Source of the DNA: Pseudomonadota bacterium
GTDB taxonomy: Bacteria > Pseudomonadota > Gammaproteobacteria > Burkholderiales > Thiobacillaceae
DNA length: 33,607 bases
Direction: 5' to 3'
Assembly: GCA_021802555.1 (NCBI GenBank)
Contig: JAJZRU010000030.1
Location: 1-33,607, forward strand
The first letter of the stretch is position 1; each line of letters starts with the position of its first letter. Positions 1 to 7,909 of this stretch are shown here, piece by piece. The position numbers were made by a program, and so were the translations under genes. The notes under the pieces were generated by a model that saw nothing but the letters and a program-made list of their open reading frames with translations, ran no database searches and was not told the DNA's origin.

Positions 1-1151
1 CGCAGATGGTCCGGCGTCGGCCAATTGAAGCCCGAGCCCTGCACCACCAGCACGCGCTCCGCCTCCAGCAAATCGAGGATGAACTGCTGGTCGTCGCCGA
101 TCGGGTAAAGCTTGGCATCGAGGCGCGGGAAAAGATACATCGCCGCCTGGGGCTTCACGCAGCTCACGCCGGGGATGGCAGTGAGCATCTCGTAGGCCAG
201 ATCGCGCTGCCGGGTCAGGCGCCCATTGGGTGCCACCAAGTCGTTGATGCTCTGATAGCCGCCTAATGCGGTCTGGATGGCGTATTGCCCCGGCACGTTC
301 GAGCACAGCCGCATGGAGGCCAGCATGGTGAGCCCCTCCAGGTAATCTTCGGCATGGCGCTTGTCGCCGGACACCACGAGCCAGCCCGCCCGATAGCCGC
401 AGGAACGATAATTCTTCGACAGTCCGTTGAAGGTCACGCACAACACGTCATCGGCCAGCGAGCCGATGGAGGTATGCGCCGCGCCATCGTACACCACCTT
501 GTCGTAGATTTCGTCGGCGTAAACGATGAGCTGATGGCTGCGGGCAATGGCCACGATGTCCTGCAGCAGCTCCGTCGGGTAGAGCGCACCGGTCGGATTG
601 TTGGGGTTGATGATGACGATGGCGCGGGTGCGCGGCGTGATCTTGGCGCGAATGTCGGCCAAGTCCGGCAGCCAGCCGGCGCCCTCGTCGCACAGGTAAT
701 GGCGCGGCGTGCCCCCGGCCAGAGTCACGGCGGCAGTCCACAAGGGATAATCGGGAGCAGGCACCAACACCTCGTCGCCGGCATCGAGCAGCCCCTGCAT
801 GGCCATGACGATGAGCTCCGACACGCCGTTGCCGATGACGATGTCGTCGATCTGCACGCCGCGGATGCCTTTCTCCTGCGTGTAGTGCATGATGGCCTTG
901 CGCGCCGCGAACAGCCCCTTGGAATCCGAATAGCCCGAAGCGTTGGGCAGGTTGAGGATGACGTCCTGGATGATTTCCTCGGGCGCATCGAACCCGAAGG
1001 GCGCGGGGTTGCCGATGTTCAGCTTGATGATGCGCCCGCCTTCCTCCTCCATCTGGCGCGCGCGCGCCAATACCGGCCCGCGGATGTCGTAGCAGACGTT
1101 GTCGAGCTTGGCGGATTTACGCACCGGGCGCAGATTGGGAGTATCGGACAT
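1..1151 (-). CDS. alaA: Alanine/pyruvate aminotransferase, AlaA-like (3' end outside window)
   Basis: PLP-dependent class I/II aminotransferase, expected to interconvert pyruvate plus glutamate and alanine plus 2-oxoglutarate in the cytoplasm. The reverse strand reads from an ATG at 1151 for 383 codons and is cut by the window edge, so only the last few dozen residues are missing. Features matching E. coli AlaA closely are the opening KLDNVCYDIRGPV, the LNIGNPAPFGFDAP stretch (about 45-57), NPNNPTG (about 182-188), YADEIYD (about 211-217) and FNGLSKNYR, with the PLP-binding lysine near residue 246. It is divergent from the Mth938-like gene with a 94-bp gap. No strong ribosome binding site is visible before the start. 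Identification by recall of the family is strong; the choice of AlaA over other alanine transaminases is good but not absolute. Confidence 0.93.
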   Translation of the reverse strand, partial: MSDTPNLRPVRKSAKLDNVCYDIRGPVLARARQMEEEGGRIIKLNIGNPAPFGFDAPEEIIQDVILNLPNASGYSDSKGLFAARKAIMHYTQEKGIRGVQIDDIVIGNGVSELIVMAMQGLLDAGDEVLVPAPDYPLWTAAVTLAGGTPRHYLCDEGAGWLPDLADIRAKITPRTRAIVIINPNNPTGALYPTELLQDIVAIARSHQLIVYADEIYDKVVYDGAAHTSIGSLADDVLCVTFNGLSKNYRSCGYRAGWLVVSGDKRHAEDYLEGLTMLASMRLCSNVPGQYAIQTALGGYQSINDLVAPNGRLTRQRDLAYEMLTAIPGVSCVKPQAAMYLFPRLDAKLYPIGDDQQFILDLLEAERVLVVQGSGFNWPTPDHL

Positions 1152-1245
1152 GGCAATCGCCGGCAGGGCTGAAAGGCCGTAAAATCAGGGCATTCGAAAG
1201 CTCTGGATTCTACTTGACGCCACCCTCAGCGGCAAACCGAAGCCC

Positions 1246-1623
1246 GTGAAACTACACCTCGCCGACCCTGTCGCTCAGCATCTCATCACGCGTTACGACG
1301 CCGAATTCGTGCAGGTCGGCGAGCGCCGCCTGCCCGGCCCCAGCGTAGTGGTGTGCCCGGACCGCGCGCTCGAACAATGGGGCGTAGCGAGCGTCGCCGC
1401 CCTGACCGCCGAGGACTTCCGGCGACTGCTGGAATTCGCACCGGACATCGTGCTCCTGGGCACCGGCAGCCGGTTGCGCTTTCCCGCGCCCACGCTCACG
1501 CACTGCCTGGCCGAAGGCCGCATCGGCCTGGAGGTCATGGACCTGGGGGCGGCCTGCCGCACCTACAACATCCTCGCCGGCGAAGGCCGCCGCGTCGCCG
1601 CGGCCCTCATATTGCGAGATTGA
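1246..1623 (+). CDS. Mth938-like domain protein (DUF498 family)
   Basis: A 125-residue cytoplasmic protein of the Mth938-like fold (DUF498/COG3737), the family that includes the mitochondrial complex I assembly factor NDUFAF3; the bacterial function is not established. Visible hallmarks are FAPDIVLLGTGSRLRFP in the middle and VMDLGAACRTYNILAGEGRRVAAALI at the C-terminus (split here as positions about 95-121). The start is a GTG at 1246, which gives the usual family length. It is divergent from alaA and followed by a REP-like palindrome. The family call is confident; any role in respiratory complex assembly would be inference. Confidence 0.88.
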   Translation: MKLHLADPVAQHLITRYDAEFVQVGERRLPGPSVVVCPDRALEQWGVASVAALTAEDFRRLLEFAPDIVLLGTGSRLRFPAPTLTHCLAEGRIGLEVMDLGAACRTYNILAGEGRRVAAALILRD

Positions 1624-1633
1624 GGGCTTATAT

Positions 1634-1672
1634 CCCTTCCCCTCGGGGAACGGCCGTGGGAGAGGAAGGGGG
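1634..1672. repeat. REP-like extragenic palindrome
   Basis: Inverted arms CCCTTCC (1634-1640) and GGAAGGG (1664-1670) enclose a G/C-rich loop, between two genes. The C-rich/G-rich style matches the element at 2497-2531 and widespread proteobacterial REP elements. It might also act as a weak terminator for the Mth938-like gene, but it has no T-tract. Confidence 0.55.
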
Positions 1673-1785
1673 GCGCTAAAAGGCTGCGGGTTCTTTCGCA
1701 CCAAGGAACTCTGCGCGACAGAAACCATCCACCTTGTAGGGCTTAGAGCCCGGCCATATTGGCTCTGGACGAAAGGAGCAGGGAA

Positions 1786-2412
1786 ATGGAATCGGTTTCC
1801 GACCAGCTTATCGATCAACCGAGGCGTCGTTTTCTGGTCGCCGCCACCGGCGCGCTCGGCGGCATCGGCGTCGCTTTGGCTGCCTGGCCTTTCCTGGATT
1901 CGATGGAACCCAGCCAGGCTGCCATCGGCGCCGGCGCGCCGATAGACGTGGACATCAGCAAGATCGAACCGGGCCAGCTGATTCTCACCGAGTGGCGCTC
2001 CCGCCCCATCTGGGTGCTGCACCGCACCGAGGCCCAGCTTGCGGCGCTGCCCAAGAACAACCCCAGGCTGCGCGATCCCGATTCGCGGCAAAAGCAGCAA
2101 CTGCCCCAGTTCGTCAACGGCGATTACCGCGCCTTGAATCCGCGCTTCTTCATTGCCGTGGCCATCTGCACCCACTTGGGCTGCCTGCCCAATTTCAAGC
2201 CCGAGCCCGGCGCGCTGGGACCCGATTGGGAAGGCGGCTTTCTGTGCCCCTGCCACGGCTCGCGCTATGACCTGTCGGCGCGCGTGTTCGATGGCTCGCC
2301 CGCCCCGCTCAACATTCCCATCCCGCCTTACTGGTTCAAATCGGAGAAAGTCGTGCGCATCGGCGAACTCCAGGGCGGCGGCGAGCAGGACTGGGCGCCC
2401 TCGATCTGGTAG
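1786..2412 (+). CDS. petA: Rieske iron-sulfur protein (ubiquinol-cytochrome c reductase type), orphan
   Basis: A 208-residue Rieske [2Fe-2S] subunit of the cytochrome bc1 type, which passes electrons from quinol to cytochrome c1 at the periplasmic face. The N-terminus carries a twin-arginine-like RRRFLVAATG (residues 13-22) followed by a hydrophobic anchor (about 20-40). Cluster motifs are CTHLGC (128-133) and CPCHGS (154-159), so all four ligands are present. The ATG at 1786 is preceded by AAAGGAGCAGGGAA, making it a better start than an upstream in-frame TTG at 1759. Unusually, petB and petC do not follow: the next gene is an unrelated membrane protein and the gene is bracketed by REP-like palindromes. 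It may be a second Rieske copy or the product of rearrangement; the partner is unknown. Confidence 0.93.
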   Translation: MESVSDQLIDQPRRRFLVAATGALGGIGVALAAWPFLDSMEPSQAAIGAGAPIDVDISKIEPGQLILTEWRSRPIWVLHRTEAQLAALPKNNPRLRDPDSRQKQQLPQFVNGDYRALNPRFFIAVAICTHLGCLPNFKPEPGALGPDWEGGFLCPCHGSRYDLSARVFDGSPAPLNIPIPPYWFKSEKVVRIGELQGGGEQDWAPSIW

Positions 2413-2496
2413 GCGGCGCCGGAGGGCAAGCCGGGCTAACGGACATGGCGAATCGCCGCCCCAAATCATGAAACGCTCTTATCGCCCTGTCCGTTT

Positions 2497-2531
2497 CCCT
2501 CACCCCAGCCCTCTCCCAGAGGGCGAGGGGG
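2497..2531. repeat. REP-like extragenic palindrome
   Basis: A nested hairpin: inner arms CCCTCT (2509-2514) and AGAGGG (2518-2523) around CCC, and outer arms CCCTC (2497-2501) and GAGGG (2525-2529). This is the classic 'CCCTCACCCC...GAGGGG' REP style seen between genes of many proteobacteria. It lies between the Rieske gene and the Pr6Pr gene. Confidence 0.75.
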
Positions 2532-2593
2532 ACGCGGCAACGCTGCGCGTTGTTTCACGCTAAACTGCTTGGATTCTCGCCTGCCGCCTCTCC

Positions 2594-3262
2594 GTGCACC
2601 CCAAGCGCGCTTTCGCCGCCGCGGCGGCAACCCTTTGCTGGTTTGCTCTCGCGGCCCAGTTGGGCCTTGCCCTGCAAACCGCGCCAGCGACGCCGGCGGG
2701 CATCGCACAAGCAATTTTTGCCTTTCTGAGCTTCTTCACCAATCTCACCAATCTGCTCGTGGCGATCTTCCTGACTGCTTCGGCCCTCGGCAGGGAAGAG
2801 GCCTGCCGACTGACGCGGCCTCCCGGGGCGACCGCGCTCCTGGCCTATCTCGCCGTCATGAGCGCGGTCTACGCGGCTCTCCTGCGCGATCTCTGGAACC
2901 CCACCGGCCTGCTGCTGCTGGCCGAAGTGATCGAGCACTATGTAGTCCCGCCCGTCTATCTGGCGTATTGGCTGGCCTACGTGCCCAAAGGGCGGCTGCG
3001 CTGGAAACACGCGTGCGCCTGGCTGCTCTATCCGGCAGCCTATGGCGCTCTCATCGCAGTGCGCGGCGCCATTACCGGCCGTTACCCCTATCCTTTTCTC
3101 GATGCCGCCGCGTTGGGCTACGCCCGCACGCTGCTCAATCTCGTGCCGCTGGCTCTCCTGTTCTTTGCCGTCGGCCTCGCTTTTATCGCACTCGACAGGG
3201 TTTTGGCGCGGCGATGCAAAGGGGCCAGCCGAACGACTGCCGGGCACCAGAGCCGATGGTGA
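2594..3262 (+). CDS. Pr6Pr family membrane protein
   Basis: A 222-residue integral membrane protein with about six hydrophobic segments. The FLSFFTNLTNLLVA stretch (about 43-56), HYVVPPVYLAYWL (about 115-127), and YPYPFLDAAALGYARTLLN near the C-terminal third are typical of the Pr6Pr (FAR-17a/AIG1-like) family, whose bacterial members have no established function. The start is a GTG at 2594 without a clear ribosome binding site; no upstream alternative is convincing. It stands alone between the orphan Rieske gene and the opposing DUF3175 gene. Confidence 0.82.
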   Translation: MHPKRAFAAAAATLCWFALAAQLGLALQTAPATPAGIAQAIFAFLSFFTNLTNLLVAIFLTASALGREEACRLTRPPGATALLAYLAVMSAVYAALLRDLWNPTGLLLLAEVIEHYVVPPVYLAYWLAYVPKGRLRWKHACAWLLYPAAYGALIAVRGAITGRYPYPFLDAAALGYARTLLNLVPLALLFFAVGLAFIALDRVLARRCKGASRTTAGHQSRW

Positions 3263-3314
3263 CGGCGGCCAAGCAGCGGCCGAGTGCTGGCGGCCCGTCA
3301 TGTCCACCATGACC

Positions 3315-3617
3315 TCATGTCCGCGGCCGCCGCCTGGATTTGCCGTAAAGCTCGCGCAACTCGTCCTTGGCCGTCTCCAGCCGTGCGCGATCCCTTGCCG
3401 GCAGATTGGCGCCGGCGCGATTGATGTAGAACTGGAGCATGGACATGGCCGAGCGCAGCGGACCCGCTTTTCTGCGTCCGCTGCGCTCGGCAGACCGTTG
3501 CAGCGACAGCGCGATCTCGCGCGGATCGTCCAGGGTGAAGACACCGGGCTCCAGATCCAGGGCATCGCTGTGCTCGGTGACCTGCTGCGACCAGCGCGTG
3601 CGCTTCGGTTCAGCCAT
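3315..3617 (-). CDS. DUF3175 domain protein
   Basis: A roughly 100-residue basic cytoplasmic protein. The opening RWSQQVTEHSDALDLE, the FTLDDPREIALSLQRSAE segment and the C-terminal LPARDRARLETAKDELRELYGK match DUF3175, a family of unknown function that often carries a basic tail. The ATG at 3617 gives the usual family start; another in-frame ATG lies four codons upstream (3629), and longer readings to 3782 lack family similarity. The gene converges on the Pr6Pr gene and is divergent from the DUF2173 gene across about 180 bp. Confidence 0.75.
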   Translation of the reverse strand: MAEPKRTRWSQQVTEHSDALDLEPGVFTLDDPREIALSLQRSAERSGRRKAGPLRSAMSMLQFYINRAGANLPARDRARLETAKDELRELYGKSRRRPRT

Positions 3618-3796
3618 CCACGACTCCATACCTGAAAGCGAACCCGGCGACGTTGCCGTGAAACTTGCGCCCGCGCAATCTGGGGCGAGGGCCGGGCCAT
3701 GCCCCGCAAAAACCCATCTTACGCTGCGGCCCGGCTCACCGCCCCCGTCCTTTTCTTTCCGTCGCTGCCGCCTATCATGCAAGCAGAGAGGGAATC

Positions 3797-4138
3797 ATGA
3801 CATCGAAACTTGATGCATTGTTCGACATCGACGGCGTCACGGTCGCTTTCGAATTGACATCGGGAGGGAAGCTGAAAGGCTACCGGGCGAATTCCCTATC
3901 GCAGGAGGAGGCGGAGCTGATCGCGGAATTCTGCGCCAGCGTCACGATGAGTTTCAACGTGCTCGCCCATACCTTCACCAAGCTGAGCGGCCAGCGCTGG
4001 ACACCCCAGGGCGGCTGGGCCTATACCAGCGAACAACTGTCGGTCGCGGTCGGCGACCAAGGCCATCTCGGGGTGTTCGTCGAGACCCACAAGGCCGATT
4101 TCAACCACTTGTTCGAAATGCTGGTGGGTGGGCGCTGA
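3797..4138 (+). CDS. DUF2173 family protein
   Basis: A 113-residue soluble protein with no signal peptide. The pattern LDALFDIDGVTVAFELTSGG..GYRAN at the N-terminus, a central tryptophan (PQGGWAYTSEQLSVAVGD), and a C-terminal NHLFEML segment match my recall of DUF2173, a small family of unknown function found in sulfur-oxidising and other lithotrophic bacteria and in archaea. The ATG at 3797 has GAGAGGGA just upstream; the frame stays open further upstream but without family similarity. It precedes the fluoride-controlled operon but is separated from it by its own intergenic region and promoter, so it is probably not part of it. Confidence 0.62.
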   Translation: MTSKLDALFDIDGVTVAFELTSGGKLKGYRANSLSQEEAELIAEFCASVTMSFNVLAHTFTKLSGQRWTPQGGWAYTSEQLSVAVGDQGHLGVFVETHKADFNHLFEMLVGGR

Positions 4139-4221
4139 TTCGCCGCCCGGTTCAAGACTTTCCGCCAGCCCTATCCCGCGCGCAACAGTCGCACGTGGAT
4201 GGCGCCGCGCTCGCACCCCGC

Positions 4222-4251
4222 TTTACGGCCTCGCCCTGCCTTTGCTATAGT
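4222..4251 (+). promoter_or_regulatory. Putative sigma-70 promoter of the fluoride operon
   Basis: A -35-like TTTACG (4222-4227) and a -10-like TATAGT (4246-4251) are separated by 18 bp. Transcription would start about 7-8 nt later, at the first base of the riboswitch aptamer, which is the typical geometry for riboswitch leaders. Read from sequence only. Confidence 0.6.
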
Positions 4252-4258
4252 GGCCGCA

Positions 4259-4326
4259 GGAGATGGCATTCCTCCCGCGCGGCCCGCCGGCTGTGCCAAC
4301 CGCCCGCCAGGGCTGATGATGCCTAC
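4259..4326 (+). promoter_or_regulatory. Fluoride riboswitch (crcB motif) aptamer
   Basis: The leader shows the conserved fluoride aptamer pattern: GGAGATGGCATTCCTCC at the 5' end, a variable G/C-rich stem, AACCGCC, and GGCTGATGATGCCTAC at the 3' end. GGCAT (4265-4269) can pair with ATGCC (4319-4323), the conserved long-range helix, and the ATGGCATTCCTCC/AACCGCC elements are placed for the pseudoknot. The 3' strand also forms the 5' arm of the terminator at 4319-4363, so fluoride binding should prevent termination (an ON switch). The downstream operon contains crcB, the classic target, which confirms the assignment by context. Confidence 0.95.
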
Positions 4327-4363
4327 CCTTTCCGTCCCGGAAAGCGCGTAGGCATTTTATTTT
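4319..4363 (+). terminator. Riboswitch-controlled intrinsic terminator
   Basis: Outer arms ATGCCTAC (4319-4326) and GTAGGCAT (4348-4355) plus inner arms CTTTCCG (4328-4334) and CGGAAAG (4338-4344) give a strong hairpin, followed by TTTTATTTT. The 5' arm shares bases 4319-4326 with the aptamer's 3' strand, so the two structures are mutually exclusive. Confidence 0.92.
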
Positions 4364-4376
4364 CTCCGCGTTTGCG

Positions 4377-4414
4377 ATGTTCCGGGGCCGTTTGTGACCA
4401 AGCTCGGGGAACAT
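4377..4414 (+). other. Second leader hairpin downstream of the terminator
   Basis: ATGTTCC (4377-4383) and GGAACAT (4408-4414) are perfect inverted arms in the 138-nt leader between the terminator and the first gene. There is no T-tract, so it is not a terminator. It could be a protein-binding site or an RNA-stabilising stem; its function is unknown. Confidence 0.4.
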
Positions 4415-4501
4415 GGCGCAACAACGCATAACAACGAAGTGCTCGCAAGCCCATGGAGGCCCGCTCTCGGCCCTTCCCGGCGTTGCCCGCGGAGGTGAGC
4501 G

Positions 4502-4831
4502 ATGAGCACAGGCGTATGCCTGCGCCTGTTCGTGGCGGAAAACCGCGTCCACCACCATCAGCCGCTTTACGAATGGCTGCTGGAAACGGGGCGCGGCCTG
4601 GGCATTCCCGGCGGGACGGCGTTCCGCGCCATCGCCGGCTTCGGCCGCCACGGCACCCTGCACCAAGACGGCTTTTTCGAGCTGGCGGGCGAAGTGGCGG
4701 TGGCCGTGGATTTCATCGCCGATGAGGCGCTCGCCCGGTCGTTCCTGGCCCGGCTCGCAGAAGAGCATCTTGATCTGTTCTACACCTTGGGCGCGGCGGA
4801 ATTCGGCGCCTTGGGCAGGCATGCGCCATGA
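4502..4831 (+). CDS. DUF190 protein (PII-like), first copy
   Basis: A 109-residue cytoplasmic DUF190 protein. Hallmarks are an N-terminal beta strand (CLRLFVAEN), 'PLYEWLLETGRGLGIPGGTAFRAIAGFG' split across residues 21-49, and the following strand ELAGEVAVAVDFI. DUF190 proteins have a PII-like ferredoxin fold and are frequently encoded beside crcB; their molecular role is not settled. The ATG at 4502 has a strong GGAGGTGA ribosome binding site. Its stop overlaps the HyfC-like start (ATGA at 4828-4831), so the two are translationally coupled. This is the first gene after the fluoride riboswitch. It differs clearly from the second DUF190 at the operon's end. Confidence 0.88.
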   Translation: MSTGVCLRLFVAENRVHHHQPLYEWLLETGRGLGIPGGTAFRAIAGFGRHGTLHQDGFFELAGEVAVAVDFIADEALARSFLARLAEEHLDLFYTLGAAEFGALGRHAP

Positions 4832-5769
4832 AGGACATCCTGCTGCAAATCGCCCAGGTCGCCGCGGTGCTGGTCAGCGCGCCGCTGCTGCAAGGGATCA
4901 TCGTGCAATTCGAGGAGCGTGTGCAGCGCGGCCAGGGGCCGGGCATCTTCCAGCCCTACCGGGACTTGTGGAAGCTCTTTCATAAAGAGCAGGTTGTGCC
5001 GCAAAGCGCTTCGTGGCTGTACTGGATCGCCCCGGTGGTGGCCTTCACCTGCATGCTCACCGTGCCCATCCTGATTCCGGTGCTCACGGACTACCCCCTG
5101 CCGCTGTCGGACATGGGAGACATCCTGGGCGGCGGCCTCATCCTCACGCTGGGTGCTTTCATGATTACCCTGGCGGGCCTGGATTCCGGCAGCGCCTACG
5201 GCGGCATCGGCTCCAGCCGCGCGGTGATGGTCACCATATTGGCCGAGCCCACCCTCATCCTGGTGTTCGTCGGCATCACGCTGCTCGCCAAGGCCATGCT
5301 GCCCTTCGTCGTCAACCATCTGCTGGTGCAGGACCCGGCGGTGTATTGGAGCCCGGCGCATCTATTTCTGGTGCTTGCCTTCTTCGTCCTGCTGCTGACC
5401 GAAACCGACCGCCTGCCCATCCACTCCAGCACCCACATCGAGGTGTACATGATCGAAGAAGCCCGCGTGCTGGAGTATTCCGGGCCGCTGCTCGCGCTCA
5501 TCAAGTGGGCGTCGATGATGAAGCAGTTCATCCTCTACATCATTTTCTGCAACGTCCTCACTCTGCCCTGGGGCCTGTCGCATGCAGGCACGGCGCTGGG
5601 CGCGCTCGCGGCCTGGGCAGCGCTCTTGGGCAAGATGCTCCTTGTGGCGCTCGCCGTGGTTTGGGTGGAAACCTCCCAGTCGCGGCTGCGCTTCTACCGC
5701 TACCAGGAACCCTTGGCGGCCTCCTTTCTGCTGGCGGTGCTGGCCGTGGTCGCCAACCAGTTGCAGTGA
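4828..5769 (+). CDS. HyfC/HycD-like membrane subunit (NuoH homologue) of an Ehr-like complex
   Basis: A 313-residue membrane protein with about eight hydrophobic segments, the homologue of HyfC/HycD/EchB and of complex I NuoH, which links the peripheral redox arm to the ion-pumping subunits. Conserved landmarks are the early ERVQRGQGPGIFQPYRDLWKL loop (residues about 31-51), AEPTLILVF, and the acidic loop ETDRLPIHSSTHIEVYMIEEARVLEYSGP (split, about 190-219), matching the HyfC pattern of LP..(S/T)THLEL.M..EA..LEYSG. The start is coupled to the DUF190 stop. No key residue is obviously lost. It is the second gene of the fluoride-controlled operon. Confidence 0.92.
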   Translation: MKDILLQIAQVAAVLVSAPLLQGIIVQFEERVQRGQGPGIFQPYRDLWKLFHKEQVVPQSASWLYWIAPVVAFTCMLTVPILIPVLTDYPLPLSDMGDILGGGLILTLGAFMITLAGLDSGSAYGGIGSSRAVMVTILAEPTLILVFVGITLLAKAMLPFVVNHLLVQDPAVYWSPAHLFLVLAFFVLLLTETDRLPIHSSTHIEVYMIEEARVLEYSGPLLALIKWASMMKQFILYIIFCNVLTLPWGLSHAGTALGALAAWAALLGKMLLVALAVVWVETSQSRLRFYRYQEPLAASFLLAVLAVVANQLQ

Positions 5770-5771
5770 CC

Positions 5772-6452
5772 ATGTCCTACGCCCACCTGGACCCCATCGC
5801 CGCCTCGCTGTTCAGCCTGCTGGCCATCGCCAGCCTGCTGTTGAGCTTCATCATGCTGGGGTCGCGCTGGCTCAGGGATTACCTCCTGGCCTTCACCTTG
5901 CAGTCCTGGCTCATCGCCCTGCTTTCCGCAGCCGTGGGCTACACGGCAGGCTACCCCGAGCTTTACCTCATCGCCTTGCTCACGGTGCTGTTCCGAGGCC
6001 TGCTGCTGCCCTACCTGATCCTGCGCATCATCCGGCGCTTGAAAGTGGACCGCGAACTGCACCTGTCCCTGTCGCCCAGCGCCTCCCTGGTCATCGGCGC
6101 GCTGTTGGTGGTGTTCGCCTTCGTGGTGGCGACCCATATGGGGAACCGGCTGGGGCTGGCCGGCAGCGTGACGGTGCTGGCGCTGACGGTCATGCTGTCC
6201 ATGAAGCTCATCGGCTTTCTCATGCTGGCGGTACGCCACGAGGCCATCAGCCAGATCCTCGGACTGCTGGAACTGGAAAACGGCATTTTCCTCGGTTCCC
6301 AGATCCTGGTGCCGGGCATGCCGCTCCTGATCGAGCTGGTGATCCTGTTCGATCTGCTCATCGTAGTGGCGAGCTTCGGCGTGCTGGTGCGCTACCTGTT
6401 GACCCATGTCGGCAGCACCGACAGCCGGGAATTGCGCAGGCTCACGGGATGA
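5772..6452 (+). CDS. HyfE-like membrane subunit
   Basis: A 226-residue, strongly hydrophobic protein of the HyfE family (N-terminal part NuoK-like), with about six to seven membrane segments. The family landmarks are YPELYLIALLTVLFRGLLLPYLILR (split, about 57-81) and the C-terminal glutamate-bearing ILGLLELENGIFL and PLLIELVILFDLLI segments, whose membrane glutamates are the sort used in ion translocation. It starts two bases after the HyfC-like stop, and its own stop overlaps the next start (ATGA at 6449-6452). The start at 5772 is the only one that keeps the expected family N-terminus. Confidence 0.9.
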   Translation: MSYAHLDPIAASLFSLLAIASLLLSFIMLGSRWLRDYLLAFTLQSWLIALLSAAVGYTAGYPELYLIALLTVLFRGLLLPYLILRIIRRLKVDRELHLSLSPSASLVIGALLVVFAFVVATHMGNRLGLAGSVTVLALTVMLSMKLIGFLMLAVRHEAISQILGLLELENGIFLGSQILVPGMPLLIELVILFDLLIVVASFGVLVRYLLTHVGSTDSRELRRLTG

Positions 6453-7909
6453 CCGGCGCGTTGCTGCTCCTGCTGGTTCTCTCTCCCACCGTCGCGGCGG
6501 CAGGCTGTCTCATCCTGCGCCGTCCGCGCTGGTGTGAGGGCCTCAATCTGGCCGCGGCCGCCGTGAGCTTGCTGGTCGCCCTCGCACTTCCGCCGCTCGC
6601 GCTGGGCGGGCCCCGCCTGTACTGGCAGACCTATGTGCGCCTGGATGCCGCCGGCGCATGGACCATCCTATGCACGGCCGTGGTGTATTTCCTGGCTTCG
6701 CTGTATGCCGTGGGCTACATGCGCCTGCTCGACGAGGACCGGCGCCTGCCGCGCTTCTACGCGCTGTTTGCGGCCTTTGCCTGCACCATGCTGGCCGCGC
6801 CGCTGATGAACAACATCGGCGTCTATTGGATCGCGGTGGAACTGACCACGCTGGTGAGCACCTTCCTGGTGGGCTTCGAACTGGGCCGGGAAAGCATAGA
6901 AGCCGCCTGGAAATATATCATCGTGGTTTCTGCCGGCATCAGCCTGGCTCTGCTGGGCACCCTGCTGTTCTACTGGGGCGGCAGCCTGGTGGCGGGGCCG
7001 ACCTATGACATGACCTGGGAGGTGCTGCAAGGCCTGGCGCCGCGCATCGATCCGGTGCTGCTCGACACCGCTTTCCTGCTCGTGCTCATCGGCTACGGCA
7101 CCAAGGTCGGCCTGGCGCCCATGCATACCTGGCTGCCCGACGCCCACAGCGAAGGCCCCGCGCCCGTGTCGGCCATGCTTTCCGGCGCGCTGCTCAATAC
7201 CGCCATGCTGGGCATCTTGCGCTTTCTGGGCGTGCTCGACCCGGCGCACGGCGATCTGCTGCCGCGCACGGTGCTGGTGGCCCTGGGCGCGTTTTCCCTG
7301 CTGGTGGCGGCGCTCTTCATCGTGCGCCAGCAAGGTATCAAGCGCCTCATGGCCTATTCCAGCGTGGAGCACATGGGCGTGTTGGCGCTGGCCTTCGGCT
7401 TCGGCGGGCCGTTGGGCATCGCCGGCGGCCTCTATCACATGCTCAACCACTCGCTCAACAAATCCCTCATGTTCTTCGGCGCCGGCAATGTCATGCGCGG
7501 CTACGGCAGCAAGGAGATACCGGCGATACGCCATGTGCTGTCCATCTATCCGCGCAGCGGCCTGCTGTGGCTGGCAGGCGCGGTGGCCATTACCGGCGCG
7601 CCGCCATTCGGCCTGTTCCTCTCCGAGATCACCATCCTGCGCGCCGGCTTGGCCGGCCCCAACGCCTGGGCCGTGGCCATCATGCTGGTGCTGCTCATCG
7701 TCATCTTCATCGGCTTCCTCAACCATTTCCGCCTGATGTATTTCGACGATCGCGGCCCTCTGCCGGCTGCGGCGAAACCCCTGTCGGCCTGGTGCGTGGC
7801 GCCCATGATCCTGGCCATCATTCCCCTGCTGGTGCTGGGGCTCTGGTGGCCGCAAGCGTTCTGGCATTTCTTTGCCATCGTGGCGCAGCAATTGCGAGGA
7901 GGGACGTAA
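6449..7909 (+). CDS. HyfF-like proton-conducting antiporter subunit
   Basis: A 486-residue Mrp/NuoL-M-N-type antiporter subunit with about 14 membrane segments. Residues used for ion pumping are present: the membrane glutamate in VYWIAVELTTLVS, the lysine in GYGTKVGLAPMHTWLPDAHS, the His/Lys pair in YHMLNHSLNKSLMFFGAG, and a later acidic residue in PPFGLFLSEITIL. The HTWLPDAHSEGPAPVSAMLSG loop (split here) is typical of HyfF/HyfB proteins. Both ends are coupled to neighbours: the start overlaps the HyfE stop by 4 bp and the stop TAA shares its last base with the next ATG. Intact pump residues argue that the complex translocates ions even though its catalytic subunit is altered. Confidence 0.92.
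   Translation: MTGALLLLLVLSPTVAAAGCLILRRPRWCEGLNLAAAAVSLLVALALPPLALGGPRLYWQTYVRLDAAGAWTILCTAVVYFLASLYAVGYMRLLDEDRRLPRFYALFAAFACTMLAAPLMNNIGVYWIAVELTTLVSTFLVGFELGRESIEAAWKYIIVVSAGISLALLGTLLFYWGGSLVAGPTYDMTWEVLQGLAPRIDPVLLDTAFLLVLIGYGTKVGLAPMHTWLPDAHSEGPAPVSAMLSGALLNTAMLGILRFLGVLDPAHGDLLPRTVLVALGAFSLLVAALFIVRQQGIKRLMAYSSVEHMGVLALAFGFGGPLGIAGGLYHMLNHSLNKSLMFFGAGNVMRGYGSKEIPAIRHVLSIYPRSGLLWLAGAVAITGAPPFGLFLSEITILRAGLAGPNAWAVAIMLVLLIVIFIGFLNHFRLMYFDDRGPLPAAAKPLSAWCVAPMILAIIPLLVLGLWWPQAFWHFFAIVAQQLRGGT

Noticed and set aside
285-1172. Long open frame on the plus strand opposite alaA
   Set aside because: It is a shadow of the alaA coding strand in high-GC DNA; the reverse-strand reading matches AlaA almost from end to end.
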